Origin: Gilvimarinus chinensis DSM 19667
GTDB taxonomy: Bacteria > Pseudomonadota > Gammaproteobacteria > Pseudomonadales > Cellvibrionaceae
DNA: 64,000 nt
Direction: 5' to 3'
Assembly: GCF_000377745.1 (NCBI RefSeq)
Contig: NZ_KB898706.1
Location: 829,955 to 893,954, forward strand
The position numbers and the translations under genes are program-made. Numbering within the stretch: the first letter of the stretch is position 1; each line of letters opens with the position of its first letter. Positions 40,994 to 49,672 of the stretch are shown piece after piece. The notes under the pieces were generated by a model. The model had not been told where the DNA came from. It worked only from the letters and a program-made list of their open reading frames with translations, and did no database searches.

Positions 40994-43900
40994 TTACTGG
41001 CAGGCGACCTTACCCAAGCCCAGCACGTACAGAGGGTCGTAACCGAGCGGCGAGTTAAACGGCGCGCGGCCATCTTTACCCGCGGTAGCGGTTACATAGT
41101 CGGCCAGCTCTTGGCCGGAGCCCAAGTAGTTAGCGCTGATGGTATCGCGCGATGCTTGCGAATAGTTCTGCGCAAGGTCGGGCACGCTACCGGAAGAGTC
41201 TGTGATCAGGAACTCCAGTGATGGGTCCAGGTTACAGCTCGCATCCGAGAACCATACGCGGGTGTTTTCGCTGCGGAAGTTACCGCCGTCTACATCGCGG
41301 GCCAGTTCTTCAACGCGTTCTTCCAGAGCGCGGTACACATCGTCTTTTTCCTGGTGAATGCGGTTCATTAACACCATGTTGTCCTCCCACAGAACGGTGG
41401 CGCCGACACGTACACTTAAAATGTCTTTGCGGTAGTTCATAAAGAAGTTTTCAAACATGTGCGAGGTACCGCGACGGATCAGCGGAATGCGGCGCAAGGT
41501 GTTACCCAGATCGTCGTAGTGATCATCAGTGGTGATAAACGCGTTATGGTGCATGGTGGTGGTGATTTGTGCGTTAATTTCGCGGCTGTCACTGGAGCCA
41601 TGCAGCGCGGCGCGCTTGACGTTGATCAGCTTGTTGAACGAGATGGTGATGTCATAGGCACCCACTTTCACATCAAACGCAGCGTCACCGGTGGTGTCGA
41701 AGGTGTTTTTGTGAATCCAGATGTCGTGCGATGCACCCGTGTTGCGGATCATATCGGGGTCCAGACCATGGTCTTCAGTGTGGCCCGCACCGCGGAAGTC
41801 CAGATGAGTCAGAATCACGCTCTCGGCGGTTTGCACCGGCTGACCCGAGCTGTCGCTACCAATGGCAAAACCGTTGAAACGGAAGTAGCCATTGCTCATG
41901 CGTCCATCCAGTGTTTTGTGCGAACCAATTTTGGTGTTGCGAATCGGCAAGTCTTTGTCGTTCAAGCGGTCGTTGTAAAACTCAACGGCGCAATTAGAGT
42001 CAGAAATGCCTTTGTCGTCACACCATTGGCGGTAATCAATACACTGCGCTTCGTTGCCACCAATGGCACTGAGCACATCCGCGTTTGAACAGTGATTGCG
42101 GTGCATAGAGATTTCGGTTTCGTTGGCGAAGTCGTACTTATCGAACACAATCCAGTTGTGGTCGTCGCCGGTTACTGCGTCCAAAATCTGCTGCTCAACA
42201 CTGCGACCTTGCGAGTCGTTTTTGGTAATTACAGTCAGTTGGCTATTGCCGTTAGGATCGTAACCGCCCAGTGCATTTTCACCGTAGCCCACTGCGCGAC
42301 CCAGCGAGTTTGACAAACACTCGACAATCTCTTGATCACTTTGCAGCGAGGTAGAGCGCCAGTTCACGTTGGGGTCGGTAGCAATGGCAACACAGTCATC
42401 GGACAGGTTAGAGTCCGCTGGTGGTACCTGTGAAGCGTTAGACGAAGACGAGCTGGATACCACAGAGCTACTTGAGCTTTGCACGCTCGATGAGCTTGAT
42501 TGTGCAGAGCTGCTGGAGCCGTCGTAATTGCCGCTGGCGTTGTACACTTCAATTTCGGCAATTTGCGGCGCGCTGCTGGCGCTGTGAATTTCCAAGCTCA
42601 CTTTGCTGGCAGAAACATCACCAAAACCGGTAATGACTGCCTCGCTGCCTAAACTGCCGCCGGTAGCCAGAACGTCACCATTGTCGTGGTTCACCAGCGA
42701 CCAGCTAGTGGTAGCATTGTTTAGCTCGCGCACGATCACCGTGTTAAAGCTGCCCGATAGCCCTTTGACCGAAATGGTTTCATTGCTTGACGAGCCTGGC
42801 TGCCAGTAAGAGCTGTTATCGCCGTCGACAACATTGCCATAGCTGGTGCCGCCGCCTTTGCTGCTGCCGTCGGCGCCCGAGGCTTTGTTGTCGCCCAGTT
42901 GTACGGGTTCGCTGGAGGCGCTGGACTGAGCCGAGCTGGACGCTTCCGAGGAGCTGGCAACGCTGCTTGAGCTAGTGCTTGCGCCGTTGCAGTCGCCCGC
43001 TTGAGGAGAGCTACCGGTAATGCTCAGACTATCGACGTTGGCAAGGCCAGAACCACCGGCTGCTTGCAAACGCAACTCGTTGTAACCCGCGTTCAGGTAA
43101 ACAGAAACCGTACCGGTGCCAGTAAAGTCATTCCAGGCGCTGGTGGGGTTCATGTCAACATAGGCTTGATTACTGCCATTGACCAACACGTTACCGGGGC
43201 GGTTATCGCTGCCGTTGGCGTAGCGCCAGTTGAGCTGGTAAGTGCCGGTAGTGGGGACTTCAACAGACCAGTTAATGTCTGCACCCTGAACGTTGTCGGT
43301 GTTAGCAAAACCGCTGCCAGCAAAGCCTGCGTGATTGCTGTCAATGGTGCCTTCAACATTACAGAAGCCGGCCGACTCTTCGATGGTCAGTGTTGAGGTG
43401 GCGGTACTGATGGTGGCGTCGTCGCCGTTGGAGTTAGTCACTACATTGTTTTGATCGGTAACCTTGATCCAGTAGTAGTAAGTGCCGTCGGCAAGGCCAG
43501 CATCGGTGTAGGTATTACCCACAACGCTGGTGGCAATACGCAATCGGCCAGAGGGATCAGGGTCGGTGTCGCGATACACTTCCTGGTTGCGAACATCAAT
43601 GTTTTCAGTGTTCCACGACAATTGCGCGGAATCGCCCGAGCTTGTCACATTCAAGTTCACTTCACCCGCCGCCGCAGAGGACGATGATGAAGACGACGGT
43701 TGCGACGAGCTGGAGCTGCTGGCAACCGTGCCGTTGTACACCTCAAACTCACTGATTTGTGGCGCGCTGCTGGCGCTGTCGATCAGCAGGTTTACTTTAG
43801 TGGCGATGGTGTCGGCAAAGGTAATGACCGCTTCGTTGCCTAAACCGTTACCGGATGCCAGGACCGCGCCTGTGTCGTCGTTCACCAGACGCCAGGCGTT

Positions 43901-45262
43901 GGTCGCATTGTTCAGCTCACGGATAACAACGGTGTTAAAGCTGGTTGCCGTACCCCATTTAACGGAAATGCGTTCATCGGAGGTGCCATTTGGCTGCCAG
44001 TAGCTGGAGGTGTCGCCATCGCGCACGTTGCCGTAGCTGCCACTTCCTTTGCTTGAGCCATCAGAGCCTGCGCCAATGGACAGGTTGACGCCCGGATCGC
44101 CACCGCCGCCGTTTGAGCTGCTTTGCTCGGACGAGCTAGAACTGCTGGAGCTGGGAACGCTAGAGGCGCTGGAGCTGCTGCTGGTAATTTCGCAACTGCC
44201 ATTGGACACCGCAAGACCGGTATTGGCACCCGCAGTGGCTTGAATGATTTGCGGTACACAGCTGGCGTCATCCAGGCTGTAGCTATAGGGAATGCTGATG
44301 CTGGTTGTCGACGTAGGGTTGGGGCCGGCGGGATGGTTGTCGTCGCCGTCGGCGCTCCAGGTTACGTTGTCCCAAATATTGCCGTTGACTTCCCAGTAGC
44401 CCATATCGTTGGTGTAGAAAGTGCCCAGGGGGTCTTTAGAGTCTTGCACGTAGTTGTGTTCGACTTTAATGCGCCCGCCAATTCGCGGGTTCATGCCGGA
44501 TTTAGCCAGCCCTTTGTAATAGTTGTTGTACGAGTGTGCCGTGGCGCCGCGCAGCAGTGGCGTACGTGAATCGATATTTTCGTACAGGTTGTGGTGGAAA
44601 GTGACCGGACCATTGTTGGTGTCGCCGTCGCTTGAGCCCACCAGGCCGCCGCGGCCCGAGTTGCGCAAAATGCTGTACGAGAGCGTCACATATTTGGTGT
44701 CGGCTTTCATATCAAACAGGGCGTCGTAACCGGCGCTTTCACCGCCCTGGGCTTCGAGCGTCAGGTGGTCGGCCCAAACGTTGTACACGTCGCTTTCCAT
44801 ACCGATTGCATCGCCGCCGTTAGAGGTGGGCGAGCCGGACTTTTTCACATTGCGCACGTGCAGGTTCTGCAAAATGATGTTGGAGGCGCTGCGCAGGTGA
44901 ATCCCCAGCTCATCGAACAGAGCGCCGGAGCCCACACCGATGATCGAGATATTACTGACTTCTTTGATCTCGATTTTATCGTCGGCGGTGTTACAGCTGT
45001 CGCCAGACACTTTGCTGGTGTTACCGTGGTTAATAGTACCTTCTACATGAATAATAATAGGGGTATCGCTTGAGGCGCGGTTACACAGAGCCGCATGAAT
45101 TTCGGTACCTGTTGAGGCATAGACGACATCGCCGCCTGCACCGCCTGTGGTACCGCCGTTTTGCGTGGCAAAACCGTCTACGGCCAGTGCGGGAGCACTG
45201 GTTGCCGCGACTGCCAACGCCAGAGCACTGGGTTTGAGCATGTTACGCATAGAGACTTTCAT
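40994..45262 (-). CDS. Secreted multidomain pectate lyase with two PL1 catalytic domains
   Basis: 1422 residues. Signal peptide to about 27 (ALA-VDG). PL1 beta-helix at about 30-340 with GGDAIGMESDVYNVWADH and the catalytic-Arg region SRTPLLRG (R233/R238). Then Ser-rich linker 360-385; F5/8-type (discoidin-like) module 390-512; linker; fibronectin III 534-620; CBM6/35-like module 630-750; linker; second F5/8-type module 790-910; linker; and a second PL1-like domain at 955-1422 with HGLDPDMIRNTGASHDIWIH and RRIPLIR (R1258/R1263). The two F5/8 modules are near-identical in long stretches, an internal duplication. It cleaves pectate by beta-elimination outside the cell, using Ca2+. Confidence 0.9.
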   Translation of the reverse strand: MKVSMRNMLKPSALALAVAATSAPALAVDGFATQNGGTTGGAGGDVVYASTGTEIHAALCNRASSDTPIIIHVEGTINHGNTSKVSGDSCNTADDKIEIKEVSNISIIGVGSGALFDELGIHLRSASNIILQNLHVRNVKKSGSPTSNGGDAIGMESDVYNVWADHLTLEAQGGESAGYDALFDMKADTKYVTLSYSILRNSGRGGLVGSSDGDTNNGPVTFHHNLYENIDSRTPLLRGATAHSYNNYYKGLAKSGMNPRIGGRIKVEHNYVQDSKDPLGTFYTNDMGYWEVNGNIWDNVTWSADGDDNHPAGPNPTSTTSISIPYSYSLDDASCVPQIIQATAGANTGLAVSNGSCEITSSSSSASSVPSSSSSSSSEQSSSNGGGGDPGVNLSIGAGSDGSSKGSGSYGNVRDGDTSSYWQPNGTSDERISVKWGTATSFNTVVIRELNNATNAWRLVNDDTGAVLASGNGLGNEAVITFADTIATKVNLLIDSASSAPQISEFEVYNGTVASSSSSSQPSSSSSSSAAAGEVNLNVTSSGDSAQLSWNTENIDVRNQEVYRDTDPDPSGRLRIATSVVGNTYTDAGLADGTYYYWIKVTDQNNVVTNSNGDDATISTATSTLTIEESAGFCNVEGTIDSNHAGFAGSGFANTDNVQGADINWSVEVPTTGTYQLNWRYANGSDNRPGNVLVNGSNQAYVDMNPTSAWNDFTGTGTVSVYLNAGYNELRLQAAGGSGLANVDSLSITGSSPQAGDCNGASTSSSSVASSSEASSSAQSSASSEPVQLGDNKASGADGSSKGGGTSYGNVVDGDNSSYWQPGSSSNETISVKGLSGSFNTVIVRELNNATTSWSLVNHDNGDVLATGGSLGSEAVITGFGDVSASKVSLEIHSASSAPQIAEIEVYNASGNYDGSSSSAQSSSSSVQSSSSSVVSSSSSSNASQVPPADSNLSDDCVAIATDPNVNWRSTSLQSDQEIVECLSNSLGRAVGYGENALGGYDPNGNSQLTVITKNDSQGRSVEQQILDAVTGDDHNWIVFDKYDFANETEISMHRNHCSNADVLSAIGGNEAQCIDYRQWCDDKGISDSNCAVEFYNDRLNDKDLPIRNTKIGSHKTLDGRMSNGYFRFNGFAIGSDSSGQPVQTAESVILTHLDFRGAGHTEDHGLDPDMIRNTGASHDIWIHKNTFDTTGDAAFDVKVGAYDITISFNKLINVKRAALHGSSDSREINAQITTTMHHNAFITTDDHYDDLGNTLRRIPLIRRGTSHMFENFFMNYRKDILSVRVGATVLWEDNMVLMNRIHQEKDDVYRALEERVEELARDVDGGNFRSENTRVWFSDASCNLDPSLEFLITDSSGSVPDLAQNYSQASRDTISANYLGSGQELADYVTATAGKDGRAPFNSPLGYDPLYVLGLGKVACQ

Positions 45263-45848
45263 TGGACATTACCGTTTTATGAGTTATATGGGTTGATGTC
45301 GCAATCGGCTACCAGCTGGTAAGGGCATACCGACCAATCGCATCTATCACTTTTTGTCTGCGGAGAGAGTTAAAGCCCATCCGGCATGCATTACGTTTTT
45401 TAATCCGCTGTAACGCAGCCAAGAACACCTGACTTTAACCTGTGCGTACTGCGCACATTTGAGGTACTGCTAACTTATTCACCAGGCCAATTATTATTGG
45501 TAAAGCCTGATTGGTAAGGCAATTTAGTCTTTCTTTTGTTTTTTGTAAAGCCAAATGATGTTTTTTGAGAGGTTTTCGCTGTTTTTGGTTATGTTTGGCG
45601 TGATTGTCGTTATTGTGTCGTTGAGGCTAACTTTTTATTTTTGGTTGGCATTATTTTTGGTAAGGCAGTTTTGTGTGGCTTTGGTGTTTTTTTGTGCTGA
45701 TTTTTTCTTATTGGGTAGACCAAAAAGGGAGTGTTTGGCACCGATATATCAATTAGGCATTCGTCGGTACTGCGCTATCTCTAATTGGTTTAAGTGAGGC
45801 CATCGCTGCGCTGGAAGTTTGGCGTACTTGAGCGATACTTAATTTACT
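45263..45848. other. AT-rich intergenic region upstream of the pectate lyase
   Basis: No convincing gene. A short hydrophobic reading frame at 45555-45797 (plus) looks like chance in T-rich DNA. Direct repeats ATTGGTAAAGCC and ATTGGTAAGGCA at about 45497 and 45511 plus TTGGTAAGGCAG near 45657 could be regulator sites for the pectate lyase promoter; no regulator is assigned. Confidence 0.35.
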
Positions 45849-45967
45849 GGAGCGCGATTGTCCCGATTCGCTCTCCGGTCGGCCTCTGGGCCGATAGGAT
45901 CTTTCCTTTTAGTTACTCCTAGAATGGTCTTTTTTCCCGACGCTTCCCCCAAGGCGTCGGTTTTTTT
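45849..45967 (+). ncRNA. Candidate structured small RNA upstream of tRNA-Pro
   Basis: Three hairpins in a row: GGAGCG/CGCTC (45849-45876), TCGGCC-TCTG-GGCCGA (45879-45894), and a strong intrinsic terminator CCGACGC/GCGTCGG with seven Ts (45937-45967). No protein gene lies upstream on this strand to be terminated. No convincing promoter was found, so this may instead be a remnant. Confidence 0.35.
45937..45967 (+). terminator. Intrinsic terminator upstream of tRNA-Pro
   Basis: CCGACGC (45937-45943) pairs with GCGTCGG (45954-45960), followed by seven Ts. It ends the candidate small RNA. Confidence 0.8.
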
Positions 45968-45983
45968 GTTTATGGGACGGGCA

Positions 45984-46013
45984 TTTACAACAAAAAAAAT
46001 GGCGGGTTATAAT
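45984..46013 (+). promoter_or_regulatory. Promoter of tRNA-Pro
   Basis: TTTACA (45984-45989), 18-bp spacer, perfect TATAAT (46008-46013), followed by a GC-rich discriminator CGCGCGC as in stringently controlled stable-RNA promoters. Confidence 0.75.
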
Positions 46014-46048
46014 CGCGCGCCCTGGCGGTGTTTGTGCCATCTAACTGT

Positions 46049-46125
46049 CGGAGCGTAGCGCAGCCTGGTAGCGCACCTCGTTCGGGACGAGGGGGTCGGA
46101 GGTTCGAATCCTCTCGCTCCGACCA
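46049..46125 (+). tRNA. tRNA-Pro(CGG)
   Basis: 77 nt: acceptor CGGAGCG/CGCTCCG, anticodon loop TTCGGGA (anticodon CGG), T-arm GGAGG-TTCGAAT-CCTCT, encoded CCA. Decodes CCG. Confidence 0.97.
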
Positions 46126-46152
46126 ACTTTCACTTTTTGCGTGTAACGGATT

Positions 46153-47565
46153 ATGGCGCGACCATCCTGTCATTTTGTTAACGGTGCTAAATCCGCCTGG
46201 TTTTGCAGCAGTTGCGACACCCATTACAGCGATGCCTGTATTCCCGATGGCTATAACCCTATGTGGGGCAGGGCGGGGCCGGTGTGTGTGCTATGCCATT
46301 CTCCCCTGACGCCCGCTAACGACCCCAGTTTGCAGTTGCCTTTCTGGCAGGTGTTGCCTTATTTACTGATTTACCCGTTACACCCCTATGCCCTGGCCGT
46401 GTTAGCTCTAGGGGTTGTTGGTATGTATGTGCTTGGGGGTGGCTTACCGTCGCTGGTGTTTGCGTTTGTTTATGGGGTGGTGTCGGTCAAATATTTGTTC
46501 TCGGTGATTACCGAACGAGGCAGGGGGCGGCGCTGGCCACCGGGTCTGCTCATTTTTATTCGCCCGGACCCCTATTGGCTATTTTTGCAGGCGCTGGTGG
46601 TGTATGTGATTTTTGCGGCGGCGATCGTGGGAGCTGCGATGCTGCACCCATACGCTGCCGTTGGAGTGGCGATATTTATCGCGGCGGCCTATCCCGCCAG
46701 TACCATTGTGCTGGCCAGTGAGAAAAATCTGTTGCAGGCCATTAACCCTATAACGATCTTAGGCGTAATGGCGGCTATGGGAGTGGGGCCTTATGTGGCG
46801 CTGTGGGTGTTAACGGCGCTGATCAGTTTGGGGCCGTCACTGGTCGGGTATTTTCTGTATCCGCACATTCCGGCGCCCTGGCTTTTACCGGCGGCGGTTG
46901 GAGTGGGGTGCTATTTTGCCATCGTCATTCATGCGCTGATGGGCTATGCCTTGTTCCAGTATGGTGATGAGTTAGGCGCGCCGCTGGCCGATGAAGAGCC
47001 CCACCTGGAAGAGGACGCGTTTGTTCGAGCCCGAGGCCTTGGTGCGATAACAGTGTTGGAAAAATCCGGTGATTATGCTCGGGCGCGTCAGGCGCTGCGA
47101 GAATTGCTGGATATCTATCGGGATGACGTAACCCTGCACCGTCGGTATCAAGATATTTTACTGCACACAGACGATACCGATGCTCTGGCTAAGCACACGG
47201 ATTATCTGGCCAATTTATTACTTGAGGCAGGTAACAAAAAAGAAGCCGTAGACCTGGTGGAGCAAACACTGGCCAAGCATCCGCAGTATCGTGTTGCCCA
47301 TTTACCTACGGCCAGTGCGTTAGCGAAAGCACAGGAAAAAGCGGGTCGCTTTCGCTCGATGGTAACGGTAATGGCCAACTTACATCAGCGGGTAGAGCCG
47401 GATGAGGCGGTGGCAGAAATTTATACTCGCTTGGCCAAAGCCTTGGCGGGCCCGTTAGGCAAACCCGCCAAAGCGCGCGCTCTTGCCGCTTATACGTTAA
47501 AGGTTTACCCCAAAACGCCCGCCGCCCGACAGCTGCTTAAGCTTGCGAAAGCGCCGGATTCGTAG
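46153..47565 (+). CDS. Membrane protein with N-terminal zinc ribbon and C-terminal TPR
   Basis: 470 residues. N-terminal [16 protein letters not shown] and CVLC make a likely zinc ribbon (C18, C21, C45, C48). Residues 65-290 contain about six transmembrane helices with the DUF4013-like pattern [20 protein letters not shown]. Residues 300-465 are helical repeats of TPR type ([30 protein letters not shown]). I do not recognise a named family. Starts 27 nt after tRNA-Pro and converges on panB. Confidence 0.7.
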   Translation: MARPSCHFVNGAKSAWFCSSCDTHYSDACIPDGYNPMWGRAGPVCVLCHSPLTPANDPSLQLPFWQVLPYLLIYPLHPYALAVLALGVVGMYVLGGGLPSLVFAFVYGVVSVKYLFSVITERGRGRRWPPGLLIFIRPDPYWLFLQALVVYVIFAAAIVGAAMLHPYAAVGVAIFIAAAYPASTIVLASEKNLLQAINPITILGVMAAMGVGPYVALWVLTALISLGPSLVGYFLYPHIPAPWLLPAAVGVGCYFAIVIHALMGYALFQYGDELGAPLADEEPHLEEDAFVRARGLGAITVLEKSGDYARARQALRELLDIYRDDVTLHRRYQDILLHTDDTDALAKHTDYLANLLLEAGNKKEAVDLVEQTLAKHPQYRVAHLPTASALAKAQEKAGRFRSMVTVMANLHQRVEPDEAVAEIYTRLAKALAGPLGKPAKARALAAYTLKVYPKTPAARQLLKLAKAPDS

Positions 47566-47614
47566 CGCGCTTTTTAGGGCACCCGCTGTAGGCCAGCACT
47601 GCAGGCAACTGGCT

Positions 47615-48439
47615 TTAAGTGAATTGATGCTCGCTGCTGGGAAACTGGCCGCTTTTTACATCGTCGCGGTATTTTTGCAGCGCACCCGCGATATTGCCCG
47701 TCTCTTCTAGAAAGTTTTTTGAGAATTTAGGCGGTTGTGGTGTAAGGCCCAGAATGTCATTAATGACCAGTACCTGAGCGTCCGTCTCGTTACCAGCGCC
47801 AATGCCCACCACGGGTATGGTGGACGCTTTGGTGATTTCAGTGCCTAACCAGGCGGGTACGCATTCCACCAGCAATAAGTCGGCACCGGCTTCGCAAAAC
47901 AGCTTTGTGTCTTCCACCAGAGTATCGGCACGCTCCTGCTCACGCCCTTGAACTCTAAAACCGCCGAATTTGTGTACCGACTGAGGTGTGAGCCCAATAT
48001 GGGCGCAGACCGGTATGCCGCGTTCGGTGAGCATGCGCACGGTTTCGACGAGCCAGGCACTGCCTTCAAGTTTTACCATGTGGGCGCCCGCTTGCATGAT
48101 GCGGGTGGCATTAACCAGAGCCTGCTCAGGCGTTGCGTAGGTCATAAAGGGTAAGTCGCTGATGATGAGCGATTTGTCATTGCCACGGGCCACGGCCTCG
48201 ACGTGGTAAATCATCTGTTCCATGGTCACGGGGATCACGCTGTCGTAGCCAAGAACGGTCATACCCAGCGAGTCGCCAATCAATACGGCCTCTACCGAGC
48301 ACTTTTGCGCCATGGCGGCCATGGGGGCGTCGTACAGCGAAACCATGGCAAATTTCTCGTTGCCGCGCATTTTTTTCAGGGTGTGGACGGTGACTTTCTT
48401 TTCCAGTCCGCCGGTGTTGTCGGCTTGTACATAGGGCAT
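47615..48439 (-). CDS. panB: 3-methyl-2-oxobutanoate hydroxymethyltransferase
   Basis: 274 residues, normal for PanB. Signature VLIGDSLGMTVLGYDSVIPVT and the Mg-binding and substrate residues in KLEGSAW, VCAHIGLTPQSVHKFGGF and VVGIGAGNETDAQVLV are present. First committed step of pantothenate synthesis: transfers a hydroxymethyl group from methylene-THF to 2-oxoisovalerate. Usually followed by panC; here the next gene is convergent and panC is not in the window. Last gene of the pcnB-folK-dNK-panB run. Confidence 0.96.
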   Translation of the reverse strand: MPYVQADNTGGLEKKVTVHTLKKMRGNEKFAMVSLYDAPMAAMAQKCSVEAVLIGDSLGMTVLGYDSVIPVTMEQMIYHVEAVARGNDKSLIISDLPFMTYATPEQALVNATRIMQAGAHMVKLEGSAWLVETVRMLTERGIPVCAHIGLTPQSVHKFGGFRVQGREQERADTLVEDTKLFCEAGADLLLVECVPAWLGTEITKASTIPVVGIGAGNETDAQVLVINDILGLTPQPPKFSKNFLEETGNIAGALQKYRDDVKSGQFPSSEHQFT

Positions 48440-48457
48440 GATTTGACTCCGCTGCGT

Positions 48458-49141
48458 TTACAGCACGGGTGTGGGGTTGTAATAGTGGCGGCCGCTCTTG
48501 ATGGTGACAATGTATTCCACCAGCTGTTTAAAGTGCTCGCGATTGTCGGCCAGATTTAAATCTTGCGCATTCACAATCAGCAAAGGTGCGGCATCGTAGT
48601 AATGAAAGAACTCGGTATAGGCCTCGTTAAGCACCTGCAGGTACTCGTCGCTGATGGACTGTTCGTAGCCAACACCGCGCTGCTTTACCCGCGCTTGGAG
48701 CACATCCTGAGGGGCCTGTAAGTAAATAACAAGATCTGGCCTTGGGGCGTCCAGGGTGAGTTTTTCATACACCTGTTGGTAAATCGCCAGTTCGTCATCA
48801 TCCAGTGTGACTTGGGCGAACAGCTGATCTTTCTCAATCATAAAGTCGGCAACGCGGGCCTGGCGAAAGAGGTCATCCTGACGCAGTTGCTGAATTTGAC
48901 CGGCGCGCTGAAACAAGAAAAACAGTTGGGTTTGCAAGGCTACGGACTTTGGGTTTTGATAAAAGCGCTCTAAAAAGGGGTTTTCCTGAGGCTGTTCGAG
49001 CAGTAAGTCGTAATTAAACAGGCTTGCCAGATTACGGCTTAGGGTTGTTTTACCGACGCCAATGGGGCCCTCTACAGCGATATAGCGGGGGATATCAACG
49101 CTGCTGAGATCCAGCGGTAATTTTTCGAACAGTTCAGCCAC
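48458..49141 (-). CDS. Deoxynucleoside kinase family protein
   Basis: 227 residues. P-loop YIAVEGPIGVGKTTLSRNLA (residues 21-40), the DRx-like RQARVADFMIEKDQLFA region and LVIYLQAPQDVLQARVKQRG (LID area) fit the dNK family (deoxyadenosine/deoxyguanosine kinase type). It would phosphorylate salvaged deoxynucleosides with ATP. Insertion between folK and panB is seen in several gammaproteobacteria. Substrate specificity cannot be read from the sequence. Confidence 0.88.
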   Translation of the reverse strand: MAELFEKLPLDLSSVDIPRYIAVEGPIGVGKTTLSRNLASLFNYDLLLEQPQENPFLERFYQNPKSVALQTQLFFLFQRAGQIQQLRQDDLFRQARVADFMIEKDQLFAQVTLDDDELAIYQQVYEKLTLDAPRPDLVIYLQAPQDVLQARVKQRGVGYEQSISDEYLQVLNEAYTEFFHYYDAAPLLIVNAQDLNLADNREHFKQLVEYIVTIKSGRHYYNPTPVL

Positions 49142-49175
49142 GCTGTCGCTCCTTTAAACTCCGGGGCTTATTCTA

Positions 49176-49670
49176 TTAGTGATGAGGGATAACCGCCAAG
49201 CCATTGCGCTCGCAATTCGCGGCCAGTTCGTTAAGGTTTTGACCTCCAGGCAGGGTTAACCCAGGGGCTATATCTGCCAGTGGTACCAGAACAAAAGCCC
49301 GCTCACACATAAACGGATGGGGGACTGTCAGTCGCTCGCTGTGAATCTGTTGCTCGCCATAAAGAAGAATATCTAAATCGAGAGTGCGCGGCCCCCAGTG
49401 GCGTTCCCTGACCCTTCGATGCTTCTGTTCCAGTGCTTGCAAGGCGTCTAACAGTTCTAGTGGGGGGAGTTCGGTTTGCAGGCAGGCGACGGCGTTCACA
49501 AAGTCATCTTGGTCCTGCGGGCCTACAGGTTTGGATCTGTAGAGCGCGGAGACATTGATCAGCTGGGAGTGCGGCAACTGGTCCAGCTCGATAATGGTTT
49601 GACGAATATGCTGCTGGGGATTGTCCAGATTGCTGCCCAAACCCAAATAGCAAAACGCGCTTTTGTTCAC
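49176..49670 (-). CDS. folK: 2-amino-4-hydroxy-6-hydroxymethyldihydropteridine pyrophosphokinase
   Basis: 164 residues. HPPK signatures: YLGLGSNLDNPQQHI at the N-terminus, VSALYRSKPVGPQDQDDFVNAV, and RERHWGPRTLDLDILLYG (metal-binding DLD). Transfers pyrophosphate from ATP to the pterin in folate synthesis. Two bp after pcnB. Confidence 0.96.
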   Translation of the reverse strand: MNKSAFCYLGLGSNLDNPQQHIRQTIIELDQLPHSQLINVSALYRSKPVGPQDQDDFVNAVACLQTELPPLELLDALQALEQKHRRVRERHWGPRTLDLDILLYGEQQIHSERLTVPHPFMCERAFVLVPLADIAPGLTLPGGQNLNELAANCERNGLAVIPHH

Positions 49671-49672
49671 GC

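Noticed and set aside
41459-45073. Long plus-strand reading frames opposite the pectate lyase (up to 209 residues)
   Set aside because: Antisense shadows of a GC-rich, Ser/Gly-rich gene; no ribosome sites or recognisable domains.
45555-45797. 80-residue hydrophobic plus-strand reading frame
   Set aside because: Lies in T-rich DNA that gives Phe/Leu/Val by composition alone; no ribosome site, no family resemblance.
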